In this document: positions 27,039 to 35,776 of the stretch, one piece after another
How the letters are laid out: the number at the start of each line of letters is the position of its first letter
Numbering within the stretch: position 1 is the stretch's first letter
Source of the DNA: Chitinophagales bacterium
GTDB taxonomy: Bacteria; Bacteroidota; Bacteroidia; Chitinophagales; JADJOU01
Length of the DNA: 64,000 nucleotides
Direction of reading: 5' to 3'
NCBI GenBank assembly: GCA_016787225.1
Contig: JAEUUY010000019.1
Coordinates: 61,204 to 125,203 of the forward strand
Translations under genes and position numbers: made by a program
The notes under the pieces: model-generated
Databases searched by the model: none
Seen by the model: the letters and a program-made list of their open reading frames with translations, nothing else
Told to the model about the DNA's origin: nothing

Positions 27039-27740
27039 ATGGTTCGAATATTTCTCGTTTTATTTACTACTTTATTGACCTTAACATCTAAGGGTCAAAC
27101 TGCCAATGATATCATAGAAATGAACCTGAAAGCAAGAGGTGGAAAGGACAAGATAACTAGCCTCAAAACGATGAAAATGGAGTGTATCTCGAATCGGCAA
27201 GGTATGGAATTTCCGCTTACACTTACTTTTGCACACAATACGGGTTTTCGCATGGATATGCAGATCATGGGGATGGATTGTTTTATGCTGATCAATACCA
27301 AAGCTGCTTACAGTTATTTCCCGATGCGAGGTCAGTCCAAGCCTGAGGCTATGCCAGAAGAGGCTCATAAGGGAATGTTAAGTAGATTGGATATTCAGGG
27401 TGACTTTATCGATTATGAAAAGAAAGGATTTACTTATACCGTATTGCCTGAAGATAAGGTGGACGAAAAGGAATGCTATGTCTTGCTCTGCAAAAAACCT
27501 GATGGTAAGGAAAAGACTATTTACATTGAAAAAGATTCCAAACTGGTTGTAAAAGAAATTAGCAAGACTGAAGTAGAAGGTGAAGAGAAAGAATTTGTCT
27601 CTACATTTTCGGATTATAAGCTTGTAGATGGCTTTATGCTACCTATGGCTATGTCTAGTGCTATGCAAGGTGATCTAAAAATTACCAAATACATAATTAA
27701 TGCTGAAATCAAACCAGAGTTGTTTGAATTGAAGAACTAA
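27039..27740 (+). CDS. LolA-like periplasmic protein
   Basis: This 233-residue protein has a signal peptide (MVRIFLVLFTTLLTLTSKGQ) followed by a curved beta-sheet type domain typical of the outer-membrane lipoprotein sorting (LolA/LolB-like) superfamily: repeated antiparallel strands such as MKMECISNRQGMEFPLTLTF and a KTIYIEKDSKLVVKEIS strand pair. In Bacteroidota this subfamily usually begins ANDIIEMNLKARGGKDKI, as here. It probably carries lipid or lipoprotein in the periplasm, but the true ligand is unknown. A near-consensus box TATCTTAG (27017-27024) precedes it. The sulfatase gene follows after 7 bases, so they form an operon. Confidence 0.75.
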   Translation: MVRIFLVLFTTLLTLTSKGQTANDIIEMNLKARGGKDKITSLKTMKMECISNRQGMEFPLTLTFAHNTGFRMDMQIMGMDCFMLINTKAAYSYFPMRGQSKPEAMPEEAHKGMLSRLDIQGDFIDYEKKGFTYTVLPEDKVDEKECYVLLCKKPDGKEKTIYIEKDSKLVVKEISKTEVEGEEKEFVSTFSDYKLVDGFMLPMAMSSAMQGDLKITKYIINAEIKPELFELKN

Positions 27741-27747
27741 GAGCCCT

Positions 27748-29589
27748 TTGAAAACTCTCTTTGGTTTAGTGCGATTATTAACTTTTCAGTTAGCAATCTG
27801 CCAGTTTTTTCGTTTACTTTTCATTTTACTATCTCCCGCTCGGTTTGATTTCACCTTGATTATTGGCAGTATGTGGACAGGGCTAGCTTTTGATTTGGGA
27901 GTTAGCTTGCTTGTTGTCTTTTTAGTTTTATTCATTCAGTTAATAGTATCTAGGTTGACTCAGAATGCTCAAAATAAAGTCTTGACAGTCGCTTTATTTA
28001 TACTCATACTCATTCAAGCATTAGCTTCACTGGGGGATATTATACTTTATAAATATTGGGATAGTATTTTTAGCATTCGTGCTTATCCTTATCTCAAAAA
28101 CATAGGGGAAATGCTGAAAAATGTATCGTGGATTAATGGCTTGTTTGCAATCTTTTTTCTTGCTTTGACCTCATTTATTTTTCACTATAGTTTGAAATAT
28201 TTGGATTTCAAGAAAGTAGGAAGTTCCCCATGGTATGGACGTGTATTCATTTTATTGATTTTAATGCCAATTAGTTTTCTAGTTCTTCGAGGTGGCTTTC
28301 GAGAAATACCTCGCAATCAAAGCGATGCTTTTTTCTGTGATCATAGAACCTACAATATGGCTGCTATCAATAGTACTTGGAATTTTTTCAATGTATTGGT
28401 TGAAAATCAAAAGTTCTTAGAAACTAATCCATACCGCAAATTGTCAGAAGATATAGTATTGCATAGAATTCACGAAATTCAAACTTTAGGGCAATCAAAA
28501 GATGTCAAATTATTCAATTTTCAAGGTAATCCTAACATCGTGCTGATAACGTTGGAAGGCGTAAGCGCTGAGGTTTTGAAACTTCATAATAGGGATAGTT
28601 CATATATGCCTTTTCTAGAGTCCTTGATAGATTCTTCTTACTATTTTGCAAATGCATACGCTGTGGGTTCACGCACGGAGCAAGGCCTTGGAGCACTTTT
28701 ATCTGGAAGTCTAGCTACTCCATATAATAGTTTGACAGATAATGTGAGTGCGTTATCAGATTTGCCAAGTATAGTGTCAACTATGAAGGATAGAAAATAT
28801 GATACGCGTTTTGTCTTCGGCGGTAATGTGGAATTCGCCAACATGCTTGCTTATCTAACCGAAATCGGTTTTGATACAATTATTGATATTCTGAATTTCT
28901 CTAAAGAAAAACAATTGCAGAGTTTAGGTGTACCAGATGAATATTTATTTCAAGAATTGATAGTACAATATAGAAAAATGAAATCTCCTTTTTTTCTGCA
29001 TACATTGACATTGAGCACGCATGAGCCATTTGATATACCCAAGTTAAAGATATACTCGTCTGAACGAAAAATGTATTTGCAGAGTGTAACCTATCTCGAC
29101 AAACAACTGCAAAATTTCTTTACTGCGGTTCGTCAAGATAAAAAATTTAAGAATACGCTATTTGTTATCATTTCTGACCATTCGCATAAAATGCCTAATG
29201 ACTGTGATATTGCGAGTAAGGAAAGGTATCATATTCCTTTATTGTTTTACTCTCATGGCTTAAATTCAAGCTTTCGTGGGTATAAGGATAGTTTGTTATT
29301 CGCACAGCAAAACCTACCCGCTACGCTATCATATCTTTTGAACTGGAAAGAAAAAAACTATCTAAAGTTTTCTAGAAATCATTTTTCAGATATGAATAGA
29401 TATAGTATTAGTGCTTTTGTCAATGGATATCTTTATCAGACCGATACTTCTGCTATTTCTTATGATTATGTATGGCGACCTTATGATACGACCAATCAAG
29501 ACTTAGTCATGCAACATAGTTATCCCCAAGCGATATTGCAGTATTTAGCGGATCAAATTCGCGGTGTCCGATCTATTAAGGAAAAATAA
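27748..29589 (+). CDS. LTA synthase family sulfatase (membrane phosphotransferase-like)
   Basis: This 613-residue protein has five transmembrane segments in the first ~220 residues, then a periplasmic alkaline-phosphatase-superfamily domain. The domain shows the metal-binding ITLEGVSAEVL, the nucleophile region VGSRTEQGLGALLSG (T near residue 309) and the metal-binding VIISDHSHKMP (about 476-481). The family transfers phospho-alcohol groups from phospholipids to glycans or lipids; Gram-negative members modify lipid A or glucans. The target here is unknown. The start is TTG 27748, 7 bases after the LolA-like stop. Its last 37 bases overlap the convergent glycosyltransferase gene. Confidence 0.88.
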   Translation: MKTLFGLVRLLTFQLAICQFFRLLFILLSPARFDFTLIIGSMWTGLAFDLGVSLLVVFLVLFIQLIVSRLTQNAQNKVLTVALFILILIQALASLGDIILYKYWDSIFSIRAYPYLKNIGEMLKNVSWINGLFAIFFLALTSFIFHYSLKYLDFKKVGSSPWYGRVFILLILMPISFLVLRGGFREIPRNQSDAFFCDHRTYNMAAINSTWNFFNVLVENQKFLETNPYRKLSEDIVLHRIHEIQTLGQSKDVKLFNFQGNPNIVLITLEGVSAEVLKLHNRDSSYMPFLESLIDSSYYFANAYAVGSRTEQGLGALLSGSLATPYNSLTDNVSALSDLPSIVSTMKDRKYDTRFVFGGNVEFANMLAYLTEIGFDTIIDILNFSKEKQLQSLGVPDEYLFQELIVQYRKMKSPFFLHTLTLSTHEPFDIPKLKIYSSERKMYLQSVTYLDKQLQNFFTAVRQDKKFKNTLFVIISDHSHKMPNDCDIASKERYHIPLLFYSHGLNSSFRGYKDSLLFAQQNLPATLSYLLNWKEKNYLKFSRNHFSDMNRYSISAFVNGYLYQTDTSAISYDYVWRPYDTTNQDLVMQHSYPQAILQYLADQIRGVRSIKEK

Positions 29590-30626
29590 ATTTCTTTTAG
29601 TTTTATTGCTACATCTTCAGCTTGAAAATTTGCTATTCTTTGTTGTGCCAATTCTGTAAAATTATGTTTGATTAATGTTGGCACAACTAAAAGCTTCTCA
29701 GCCAAGTCACCCACATCATTGTCTCGGAAATAAATACCTGCCTCATCTGCCACCTCGCGGTGTATAGGAGTATCGCTAAGTATAATCGGCTTATTGTAAA
29801 GAAAAGATTCTAAGATAGGAATCCCAAAACCCTCACCTCTACTGGGATATGCTGAAAACAAACTATGGTCTAAGTAGTTAAATTTCTCTGTATCTGTCAA
29901 CTTACTTAAAAATTGAATTCTAGTCTCACATTTCATTTTTCTCGATAAGTGAATAATTTCATTCTTACGTTTACCTCCTCCTATGAATATCAAATCGTAG
30001 GTGACCTGGTCCTTTATTTTCGCAAATGCTTTGACTAATACATCTTGATTTTTTCTACCGATAAAGGACGAGATACAAACGATATAATCTTTGTGATATG
30101 GTTTTTCTTGTTTATGTAGAATTTTATCCGAAATAGGAACAGGTATTACTTCTATTTTTTCTTCATCTATGTGATAAAAACGAATGATTTCTTGTTTTGT
30201 AACTTCGCTCACAGCTATAATTTTATCTGCTTTTCGGCAGGCATATTTAGCTTTATGATGATATATCACTCTATCTATCGATGGATAGTCCTGCGGAAAA
30301 CGAAGAAATAAAAGATCATGAATCGTGACTACTGTTTTTACTTTCTTAGGAATAAAAAAAGGCAACTCACCTGCTAAGCCATGATAGACTTCTATATCAT
30401 ATTTCAGCAAGTCAAAATAAACAACAAACGACCTCCACAGCGCTCCTAATCTGCTAGTAATAGTAGTCAAAGAAGAATGCCATATTTTCCTTTTTGGAGT
30501 AAAGAGAACTAGATTTTCACATGGCAAGTTTTTAGCTAATTCTTCTATAACTCCTCTACTATAGACCCCTAGTCCAGAGTGATTGTTAAATGCGCGCTTA
30601 GCGTCGAGTCCTAGTTTTATTGCCAC
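29553..30626 (-). CDS. Glycosyltransferase family 4
   Basis: This 357-residue cytoplasmic GT-B enzyme transfers a sugar from a nucleotide donor, probably to a lipid-linked or surface polysaccharide. It begins LGLDAKRAFNNHSGLGVYSRG, the usual N-terminus of this GT4 group. It carries a Rossmann domain with DKIIAVSEVTKQEI, a donor-site block YIVCISSFIGRKNQ, and the E-x7-E motif in SRGEGFGIPILESF. The start codon is GTG at 30626, which lies inside the terminal repeat of the GxxExxY cassette (30622-30640). Its 3' end overlaps the convergent sulfatase gene by 37 bases. Confidence 0.93.
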   Translation of the reverse strand: MAIKLGLDAKRAFNNHSGLGVYSRGVIEELAKNLPCENLVLFTPKRKIWHSSLTTITSRLGALWRSFVVYFDLLKYDIEVYHGLAGELPFFIPKKVKTVVTIHDLLFLRFPQDYPSIDRVIYHHKAKYACRKADKIIAVSEVTKQEIIRFYHIDEEKIEVIPVPISDKILHKQEKPYHKDYIVCISSFIGRKNQDVLVKAFAKIKDQVTYDLIFIGGGKRKNEIIHLSRKMKCETRIQFLSKLTDTEKFNYLDHSLFSAYPSRGEGFGIPILESFLYNKPIILSDTPIHREVADEAGIYFRDNDVGDLAEKLLVVPTLIKHNFTELAQQRIANFQAEDVAIKLKEIYFSLIDRTPRI

Positions 30627-31034
30627 GAATTCACGAATTTTTATAATACTATTCTCTTATATACTAGACTTTTTTCTCCAAAGTTTACTAAAATAGCCAG
30701 TTTACATTGTGAAACCTTCAGATAATTTAAACATTGTGCTATATCGGCATCACATAAGTTTGAAGTAGATTTAACTTCTAAAATTATCTCATTAAAAACT
30801 ACGAAGTCTGCATAAAAGTTATGCGGCAAAACTATTCCTTTATAATTTACTTCAAACTTTTTCTCTCTTTCAAAACGAATATTTTCTTTTCTAATTTCGT
30901 ATTCAAGCGCATCTTTATAAACAATTTCTAGAAACCCAGCTCCAAGCTGATTATGCACTTCCATGCATAGTCCAATTATTTTATAGCTTTCTTCTTTTAG
31001 AAAAATCATCAAAAGAAATTCGTGAATTCGTGGC
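30622..31034. mobile_element. 413-bp cassette: GxxExxY gene between perfect 19-bp inverted repeats
   Basis: GCCACGAATTCACGAATTT at 30622-30640 and its exact reverse complement at 31016-31034 enclose the GxxExxY gene with almost no spare sequence. Each arm contains two tandem CACGAATT octamers. The right end meets the TAG stop of the M20 peptidase at its last base, and the left end contains the GTG start of the glycosyltransferase, so the cassette sits exactly between two genes without breaking either. A lone identical 19-mer occurs at 15623-15641. No target duplication was detected. The mobility is inferred from structure. Confidence 0.8.
30641..31012 (-). CDS. GxxExxY protein (predicted PD-(D/E)XK nuclease fold)
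   Basis: This 123-residue protein has the defining motif GFLEIVY at residues 26-32 and a nuclease-like core D69 ... E79-V-K81 (ADFVVFNEIILEVKS), matching the PD-(D/E)XK pattern of the PDDEXK_3 family. The function of GxxExxY proteins is not established. The reading frame is intact, with all predicted catalytic residues present. It is the only gene in the 413-bp inverted-repeat cassette, which suggests either that it mobilises the cassette or that it is carried as cargo. A possible start one codon later (MIFLKEE) cannot be excluded. Confidence 0.92.
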   Translation of the reverse strand: MMIFLKEESYKIIGLCMEVHNQLGAGFLEIVYKDALEYEIRKENIRFEREKKFEVNYKGIVLPHNFYADFVVFNEIILEVKSTSNLCDADIAQCLNYLKVSQCKLAILVNFGEKSLVYKRIVL

Positions 31035-32395
31035 TACCTTCCCATTTCCTCATAAAAGCAACACAACGTCTCAATCCCTTTTAAATAGTTCCAGACATGA
31101 TAATGTTCATTTGGCGAATGGATAGCATCCGTATCGAGTCCAAAACCAAGCAAAACAGTATCGATACCTAATACTCGTTTAAACATTGATACGATAGGAA
31201 TAGAACCTCCTGTTCTCAATGGAATAGGTGTTTTGCCATAGGTGGTCTCTACTGCTTTTTCAGCGGCTTTATAAGCCTTACTATCGGTAGGTGTGACAGC
31301 GGGCTCGCCACCATGATGCGGTGTTACTTTTACCTTGACATAAGGTGGAGCTATCGACTTGAAATGTGTTTCGAACAACTTAGAAATTTCGTGATAATCT
31401 TGATTTGGGACCAATCGCATTGAGATTTTAGCGTACGCTTTCGATGGCAAAACTGTCTTCGCTCCTTCGCCGATATAGCCGCCCCAGATACCATTCACAT
31501 CGAGTGTAGGGCGAATGCTCACGCGTTCTAATACTGCATACTCCCTCTCTCCGAAAACTTCATCAATATCTAAATGCTTTTTATATTCGGTAATATCGAA
31601 AGGTGCTTTGGACATAGCTGCTCTCTCTGCATCGCTTACCGCCTCTACCTTTTCATAGAAATGAGGGATTGTTATGGTACCATTTTCGTCCTGCATAGAG
31701 GCTATCATTTTACATAAGGTATTGATAGGATTACCCACCGCACCGCCATATACTCCAGAATGGAGATCTCTATTAGGTCCTGTGACTTCTACTTCCATAT
31801 ATGCCAAACCTCTCAAACCAGTCGTGATAGATGGATGTTCATTGGATATCATAGACGTATCCGATATCACGATGCAGTCGCTTTTGAGTTTGTCTTTATA
31901 TTGATTGACAAATTCTTCTAAATGCTCGGAGCCTATCTCTTCTTCCCCTTCTACGATACATTTGATATTGCAGTTCAGTTTGTTTTCAGAAAGTAAAATA
32001 TCTAATGCTTTGAAGTGCATATAAAACTGTCCTTTGTCATCTGCGGCACCACGAGCATAGATTTTTCCATCTTTAATGACAGGCTCGAATGGAGGCGAAG
32101 TCCATAAGTCTATTGGATCGGCTGGTTGTACATCGTAGTGTCCATAAACCAAAATCGTTGGCTTAGTCGCATCGATTATCTTTTCTCCATACACCACAGG
32201 ATAGCCTTTGGTAGGGATAATTTCTACTTTGTCTAATCCAATAGCATTCATTTTATCAGATACGAATCGTGCACAATTCATCACATCTTGCTTATATGCA
32301 GGGTCTGCTGAAATGGATGGAAATTTTAAAAGTTCGATGAGTTCTTGGAGATATTGTTCTTTGTTATGTTGGACCGTAGATTTATATGTACTCAT
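31034..32395 (-). CDS. M20 family dipeptidase/aminoacylase
   Basis: This 453-residue cytoplasmic metallopeptidase belongs to M20/M25/M40. The first metal-binding motif [12 protein letters not shown] (about residue 80) and the catalytic [14 protein letters not shown] block are clear, as are GAADDKGQ and a lid/dimerisation domain between about 190 and 340. Metal ligands are complete. The ATG at 32395 is chosen over an ATG at 32419 because a -7 box ends 22 bases upstream of it. The stop codon TAG shares its last base with the end of the GxxExxY cassette. It probably cleaves short peptides such as carnosine-like or Xaa-His dipeptides; specificity is inferred. Confidence 0.92.
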   Translation of the reverse strand: MSTYKSTVQHNKEQYLQELIELLKFPSISADPAYKQDVMNCARFVSDKMNAIGLDKVEIIPTKGYPVVYGEKIIDATKPTILVYGHYDVQPADPIDLWTSPPFEPVIKDGKIYARGAADDKGQFYMHFKALDILLSENKLNCNIKCIVEGEEEIGSEHLEEFVNQYKDKLKSDCIVISDTSMISNEHPSITTGLRGLAYMEVEVTGPNRDLHSGVYGGAVGNPINTLCKMIASMQDENGTITIPHFYEKVEAVSDAERAAMSKAPFDITEYKKHLDIDEVFGEREYAVLERVSIRPTLDVNGIWGGYIGEGAKTVLPSKAYAKISMRLVPNQDYHEISKLFETHFKSIAPPYVKVKVTPHHGGEPAVTPTDSKAYKAAEKAVETTYGKTPIPLRTGGSIPIVSMFKRVLGIDTVLLGFGLDTDAIHSPNEHYHVWNYLKGIETLCCFYEEMGR

Positions 32396-32416
32396 GAAAT
32401 TGCGATTTTTTGCTGG

Positions 32417-32424
32417 CAAAGTTA
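32417..32424 (-). promoter_or_regulatory. -7 box of the M20 peptidase gene
   Basis: On the minus strand it reads TAACTTTG (TAnnTTTG), 22 bases before the ATG at 32395. This decides the start, because an upstream in-frame ATG at 32419 would overlap the box. Confidence 0.55.
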
Positions 32425-32466
32425 GTAAAAAAACCAGTTGAATATAGTAGAGAGATTAACTTGATT

Positions 32467-33909
32467 CTAAAAACTCTCATACGCCCCGATATCTGTACCG
32501 CTGCCTTTAGGTCTGGGTTCGCCTTTGATATCGTCTAATAGACTGTTGGATAATCCTTTGTCTATACAAGGCGAGTTGGCTTTGAGTTTTAGATTTTCTT
32601 TGTCTATCACCGTACTTTCAAATAGAGGATTTTGATTGACTTGAGCATTGGTGAAACTAGGCGAAGTTAGGTTTGATTTAGAGTTATAATTACAATTTCT
32701 GAAACTATAATCCGCATCGGTGTTTAATGGTTTGTCAATATCCAAAATTATACTTTCATCTGCATTGGAGTTGATAATGCAGTTTTCAAAGAAACAAGTA
32801 TTCTCTAATTTATTTTTATAGGTCTGCTTTCCATCCTCATCATAAAATTGATTTGCGAGTAGGAGATTTCCTTTTTTATCCTTACTCTGAATATTAAAAA
32901 GGGTACAATTGCGGAAGCGATAATCGCCACCTAGCAATAGCTGCACCAAATATTCTGTTGAAGTGAAAAATTGGCAATTATCAGCTTCTACCTTGCAGTT
33001 CATGCTTCTCAGTGTCCAATAAAAAGCATTGGAAATAGTAGAATTTTTAAGATAAATTTCGGCACGGGTACTATTATTGGTCATTTGCCCAAAATTGGTT
33101 TGTGGCTGAAAGCCCAACCATATCCCAAACGCAGATTCATCGACTGTGGTATATGATAAGACATTGTTTTTGCTATTGCGCTCGAATAAAAGCCCTAACC
33201 ACTGCCCTGCAGCCTTGATATAGGATTTTTCTAATCGTAACCCTCGCATGTGAATCGGTTTGTCTTTGGTACCATTGCATTTCAAGCTACCTTGAACTAT
33301 AATACCAGCGCTACTGGCGAAATGTAGTTTACATCCTGCTTCAATATTAAGCGTAGCTCCATTAGCTATCAATAAACCGGGTATGGTGCCAGAATTGGTG
33401 CGTTTATCTATAATGACATGTGGTTTATCACTTAAGAAATTGGTATTCGATTGTACGACTTCCCCATAATGAAAATAGGCGTTCTGCCCGAGCGCTCGCA
33501 TAATAATTATCTGACGACTTCCATTGGTTTCTAAAATAATAGAATCCATTACTAGAATAGGGTTACTAGGATTGGGATTAACCGTAACTTCTGCAAATAC
33601 CCAAAGGCTATCATTGGGTAAAATACGAATATTCTCAGCCTTCACACCCGATAAGCCATCAATATTGAAACGATATTGTGAATTCGTGCCTTGAGAAAGA
33701 TAGGCTCTACTTATAATGAGCGTGGAGCTAGAACGATTATAGATTCTAAAAGACCTCGTAGCGGAGCCTAAGGTTTGAAATATCGTATCGAAGGTAAGAG
33801 TATCCGTCGAAAACTTCAGGGGAAACCTAGTGCTATTATCAATTGTTTCCTTTTCACAGGAAGTAATGAAACAAACAAATAAAAAAAGTCCTATAGCATT
33901 ACGAAGCAT
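32467..33909 (-). CDS. Right-handed beta-helix lipoprotein
   Basis: This 480-residue exported lipoprotein has a signal peptide with lipobox (LFVCFITSC, Cys at about 18). An N-terminal Ig-like region follows (FDTIFQTLGSATRSFRIYN, about 38-130), of a kind frequent in Bacteroidota. From about 160 onward come short repeated strands (TTVDESAFGIWLG, NSTISNAFYWTLRS, NCQFFTSTEYLVQLL, NCIINSNADESIIL) as in right-handed parallel beta-helices. It ends with DIKGEPRPKGSGTDIGAYESF, the choice-of-anchor-Q type tail. It probably binds or cleaves polysaccharide, or is structural. No catalytic residues were identified. Confidence 0.82.
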   Translation of the reverse strand: MLRNAIGLFLFVCFITSCEKETIDNSTRFPLKFSTDTLTFDTIFQTLGSATRSFRIYNRSSSTLIISRAYLSQGTNSQYRFNIDGLSGVKAENIRILPNDSLWVFAEVTVNPNPSNPILVMDSIILETNGSRQIIIMRALGQNAYFHYGEVVQSNTNFLSDKPHVIIDKRTNSGTIPGLLIANGATLNIEAGCKLHFASSAGIIVQGSLKCNGTKDKPIHMRGLRLEKSYIKAAGQWLGLLFERNSKNNVLSYTTVDESAFGIWLGFQPQTNFGQMTNNSTRAEIYLKNSTISNAFYWTLRSMNCKVEADNCQFFTSTEYLVQLLLGGDYRFRNCTLFNIQSKDKKGNLLLANQFYDEDGKQTYKNKLENTCFFENCIINSNADESIILDIDKPLNTDADYSFRNCNYNSKSNLTSPSFTNAQVNQNPLFESTVIDKENLKLKANSPCIDKGLSNSLLDDIKGEPRPKGSGTDIGAYESF

Positions 33910-33935
33910 GCAGAAGTAACGAAAATGGGAGATAA

Positions 33936-34499
33936 TTATTTCAGTAAACTTTCAATTAATTGGATATTTTCTGCTGAGTTGATATGATCTCTTGGAGATA
34001 CCACCTTGATCATTTTTCCTTGCTTATCGAATATGAATTTCTGAAAATTCCACTTGATATCAGCATCTTGCAGATTATTGTATTTCTTTTGAGTTAGGAA
34101 CTGATAGAATGGATGCATTTCAGGACCTTTCACTACGATTTTGGAAAACATATCGAAGCTGACACCATAATTCACTTGGCAAAACTCAGCTATCTGTTTG
34201 TTGTCACCCGGTTCTTGTGCTAGAAACTCATTGGCGGGAAATCCTAAGACTACCAAACCCAGATCCTTATACTTTTTGAAAACCTCTTCCAATTCCTTGT
34301 ATTGAGGTGTGAGTCCGCATTTACTAGCTACATTGACTATGACAATAACCTTGCCTTTATAATCTGCTATCGATTTATCTTTTCCTTGAATTGTCTTCAT
34401 CGTAAAGTCGTAAATCGAACTTTCCTTGAGCTCTGGAAAATTATTCTGACTATTGAGCAGTCCAAAAGAATTGAGTAGTGAGAAAAACCATTTTTTCAT
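33936..34499 (-). CDS. Glutathione peroxidase family thiol peroxidase
   Basis: This 187-residue protein of the GPx family has a cysteine at the peroxidatic position, C61 in NVASKCGLTPQY. The catalytic partners Q (GFPANEF region) and W (KWNFQKFIFD) are present. Bacterial Cys-GPx enzymes usually reduce peroxides with thioredoxin rather than glutathione. A short hydrophobic N-terminus (MKKWFFSLLNSFGLLNSQNN) suggests export or membrane association, which is less common than the cytoplasmic form. The start at 34499 lies 21 bases after a -7 box. It follows pabB on the same strand with a 32-base gap. Confidence 0.93.
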   Translation of the reverse strand: MKKWFFSLLNSFGLLNSQNNFPELKESSIYDFTMKTIQGKDKSIADYKGKVIVIVNVASKCGLTPQYKELEEVFKKYKDLGLVVLGFPANEFLAQEPGDNKQIAEFCQVNYGVSFDMFSKIVVKGPEMHPFYQFLTQKKYNNLQDADIKWNFQKFIFDKQGKMIKVVSPRDHINSAENIQLIESLLK

Positions 34500-34519
34500 T
34501 TCGCTTAAAATTTAATCTT

Positions 34520-34527
34520 CAAAGATA
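34520..34527 (-). promoter_or_regulatory. -7 box of the glutathione peroxidase gene
   Basis: On the minus strand it reads TATCTTTG, 21 bases before the ATG. It overlaps the gap after the pabB stop, so the peroxidase can be expressed separately from pabB. Confidence 0.55.
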
Positions 34528-34531
34528 AGAT

Positions 34532-35761
34532 TTATCCTCTAAAAAACTTCCTAATCCCCTCTGCTTTTAACAAACATTCATGATATTCTTTCTCCGCATC
34601 GCTCAGCAAGGTAATTGCTCCACCTACGGCAAGTGATAGTCTCTGTATAGTGGCATCATAGTAGAGTGTGCGGATAACGACATTGAAGTCAAAATCACCA
34701 TTCGGTGCAAAATAACCAATATTTCCCGCATACAAACCCCTGTGGAAGTTCTCTATTTGCGCTATGTATTGCATAACTTCTTTCTTCGGTGCACCAGTCA
34801 TAGAGCCTGCGGGGAGCAATTTCTTTAATGCTTTTTTGCCATCATTTTTATCTCTCAACTGAGCCGATATGGTAGATATCATTTGATGTACAAATGGAAA
34901 GGTATAAATCTCACACAATTCTTCCACTTTTATACTGCCTGTCTCAGCATAAGTCGTCATGTCGTGCCTTACGAGATCTACTATCATAGTATTTTCGGCA
35001 CGCTCTTTGATACTTGTAGCTAACTCGTTTTTGATTGCTATATCATTTTTAGGTGAGGTTAAATCCCTACGAGCTGTTCCTTTGATAGGTTGGCTTATGA
35101 GTTTATTGCCTCGTAGACATGCCAGACGTTCAGGACTAAATGACAATGCCCATTTGCCATCATATTTCAATAAAGCTGACATAGGAGAGCGAGCATGCTT
35201 ATTGATTTCAAGAAAGGTAGATACAGGGTTCAATTCGATATTCTCCTTGAAAAACTCAACACAATAATTCAATTCATAAAACTGACCTTTTCGAATAGCC
35301 TCTTGTATTTTATAAATATTATCTTGATAATCTGAAGCCGAAGTTCGCTCCTGAAATTCAAACTTTGGTATGCTATAAGGTTCTACGTTCTCTTCTATAA
35401 TAGCATCAAGGATAGCCAAACTCTCTGTTGCATTTCTATTGAAATATAACCTTTCATTCTTGCCATATAAAATATATCTGGGCTCGAAAAAATAGGTTGA
35501 GCCATAGTTTACAAAAGGTATTGCATCTGTATTGGTATCATAGGAAATGTGTCCGAAGTAAAATTTCCCAGATTGTAACTCCTCGATTTCTGTATAGAAG
35601 TCTAGTGCATCAACCGCTAGAATAAAATCAAATTCTCCATAGCGATCGTGATTTTGATTGGAATCTAGAAATATAAATGTAGAAAAACGCTGAGCCCAGA
35701 CAAGCAACTTTGCATTGAAGGTTTCTGTATTTTCGTACTTTACAGAAAAAAAATCTATCAT
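34532..35761 (-). CDS. pabB: Aminodeoxychorismate synthase component I
   Basis: This 409-residue chorismate-binding enzyme is of the TrpE/PabB family. It has the motif SQPIKGTARR (about residue 228); the lysine in PIKGT is characteristic of PabB, where TrpE has alanine. The C-terminal core shows GSMTGAPKKEVMQYI and GLYAGNIGYFAPNGD. It would aminate chorismate to 4-amino-4-deoxychorismate for folate synthesis, using ammonia from a PabA glutaminase that is not in this window. It lies between ald (15 bases upstream) and the peroxidase gene. The N-terminal domain is short compared with E. coli PabB (453). Confidence 0.9.
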   Translation of the reverse strand: MIDFFSVKYENTETFNAKLLVWAQRFSTFIFLDSNQNHDRYGEFDFILAVDALDFYTEIEELQSGKFYFGHISYDTNTDAIPFVNYGSTYFFEPRYILYGKNERLYFNRNATESLAILDAIIEENVEPYSIPKFEFQERTSASDYQDNIYKIQEAIRKGQFYELNYCVEFFKENIELNPVSTFLEINKHARSPMSALLKYDGKWALSFSPERLACLRGNKLISQPIKGTARRDLTSPKNDIAIKNELATSIKERAENTMIVDLVRHDMTTYAETGSIKVEELCEIYTFPFVHQMISTISAQLRDKNDGKKALKKLLPAGSMTGAPKKEVMQYIAQIENFHRGLYAGNIGYFAPNGDFDFNVVIRTLYYDATIQRLSLAVGGAITLLSDAEKEYHECLLKAEGIRKFFRG

Positions 35762-35776
35762 CGACTTATGAAAGAA

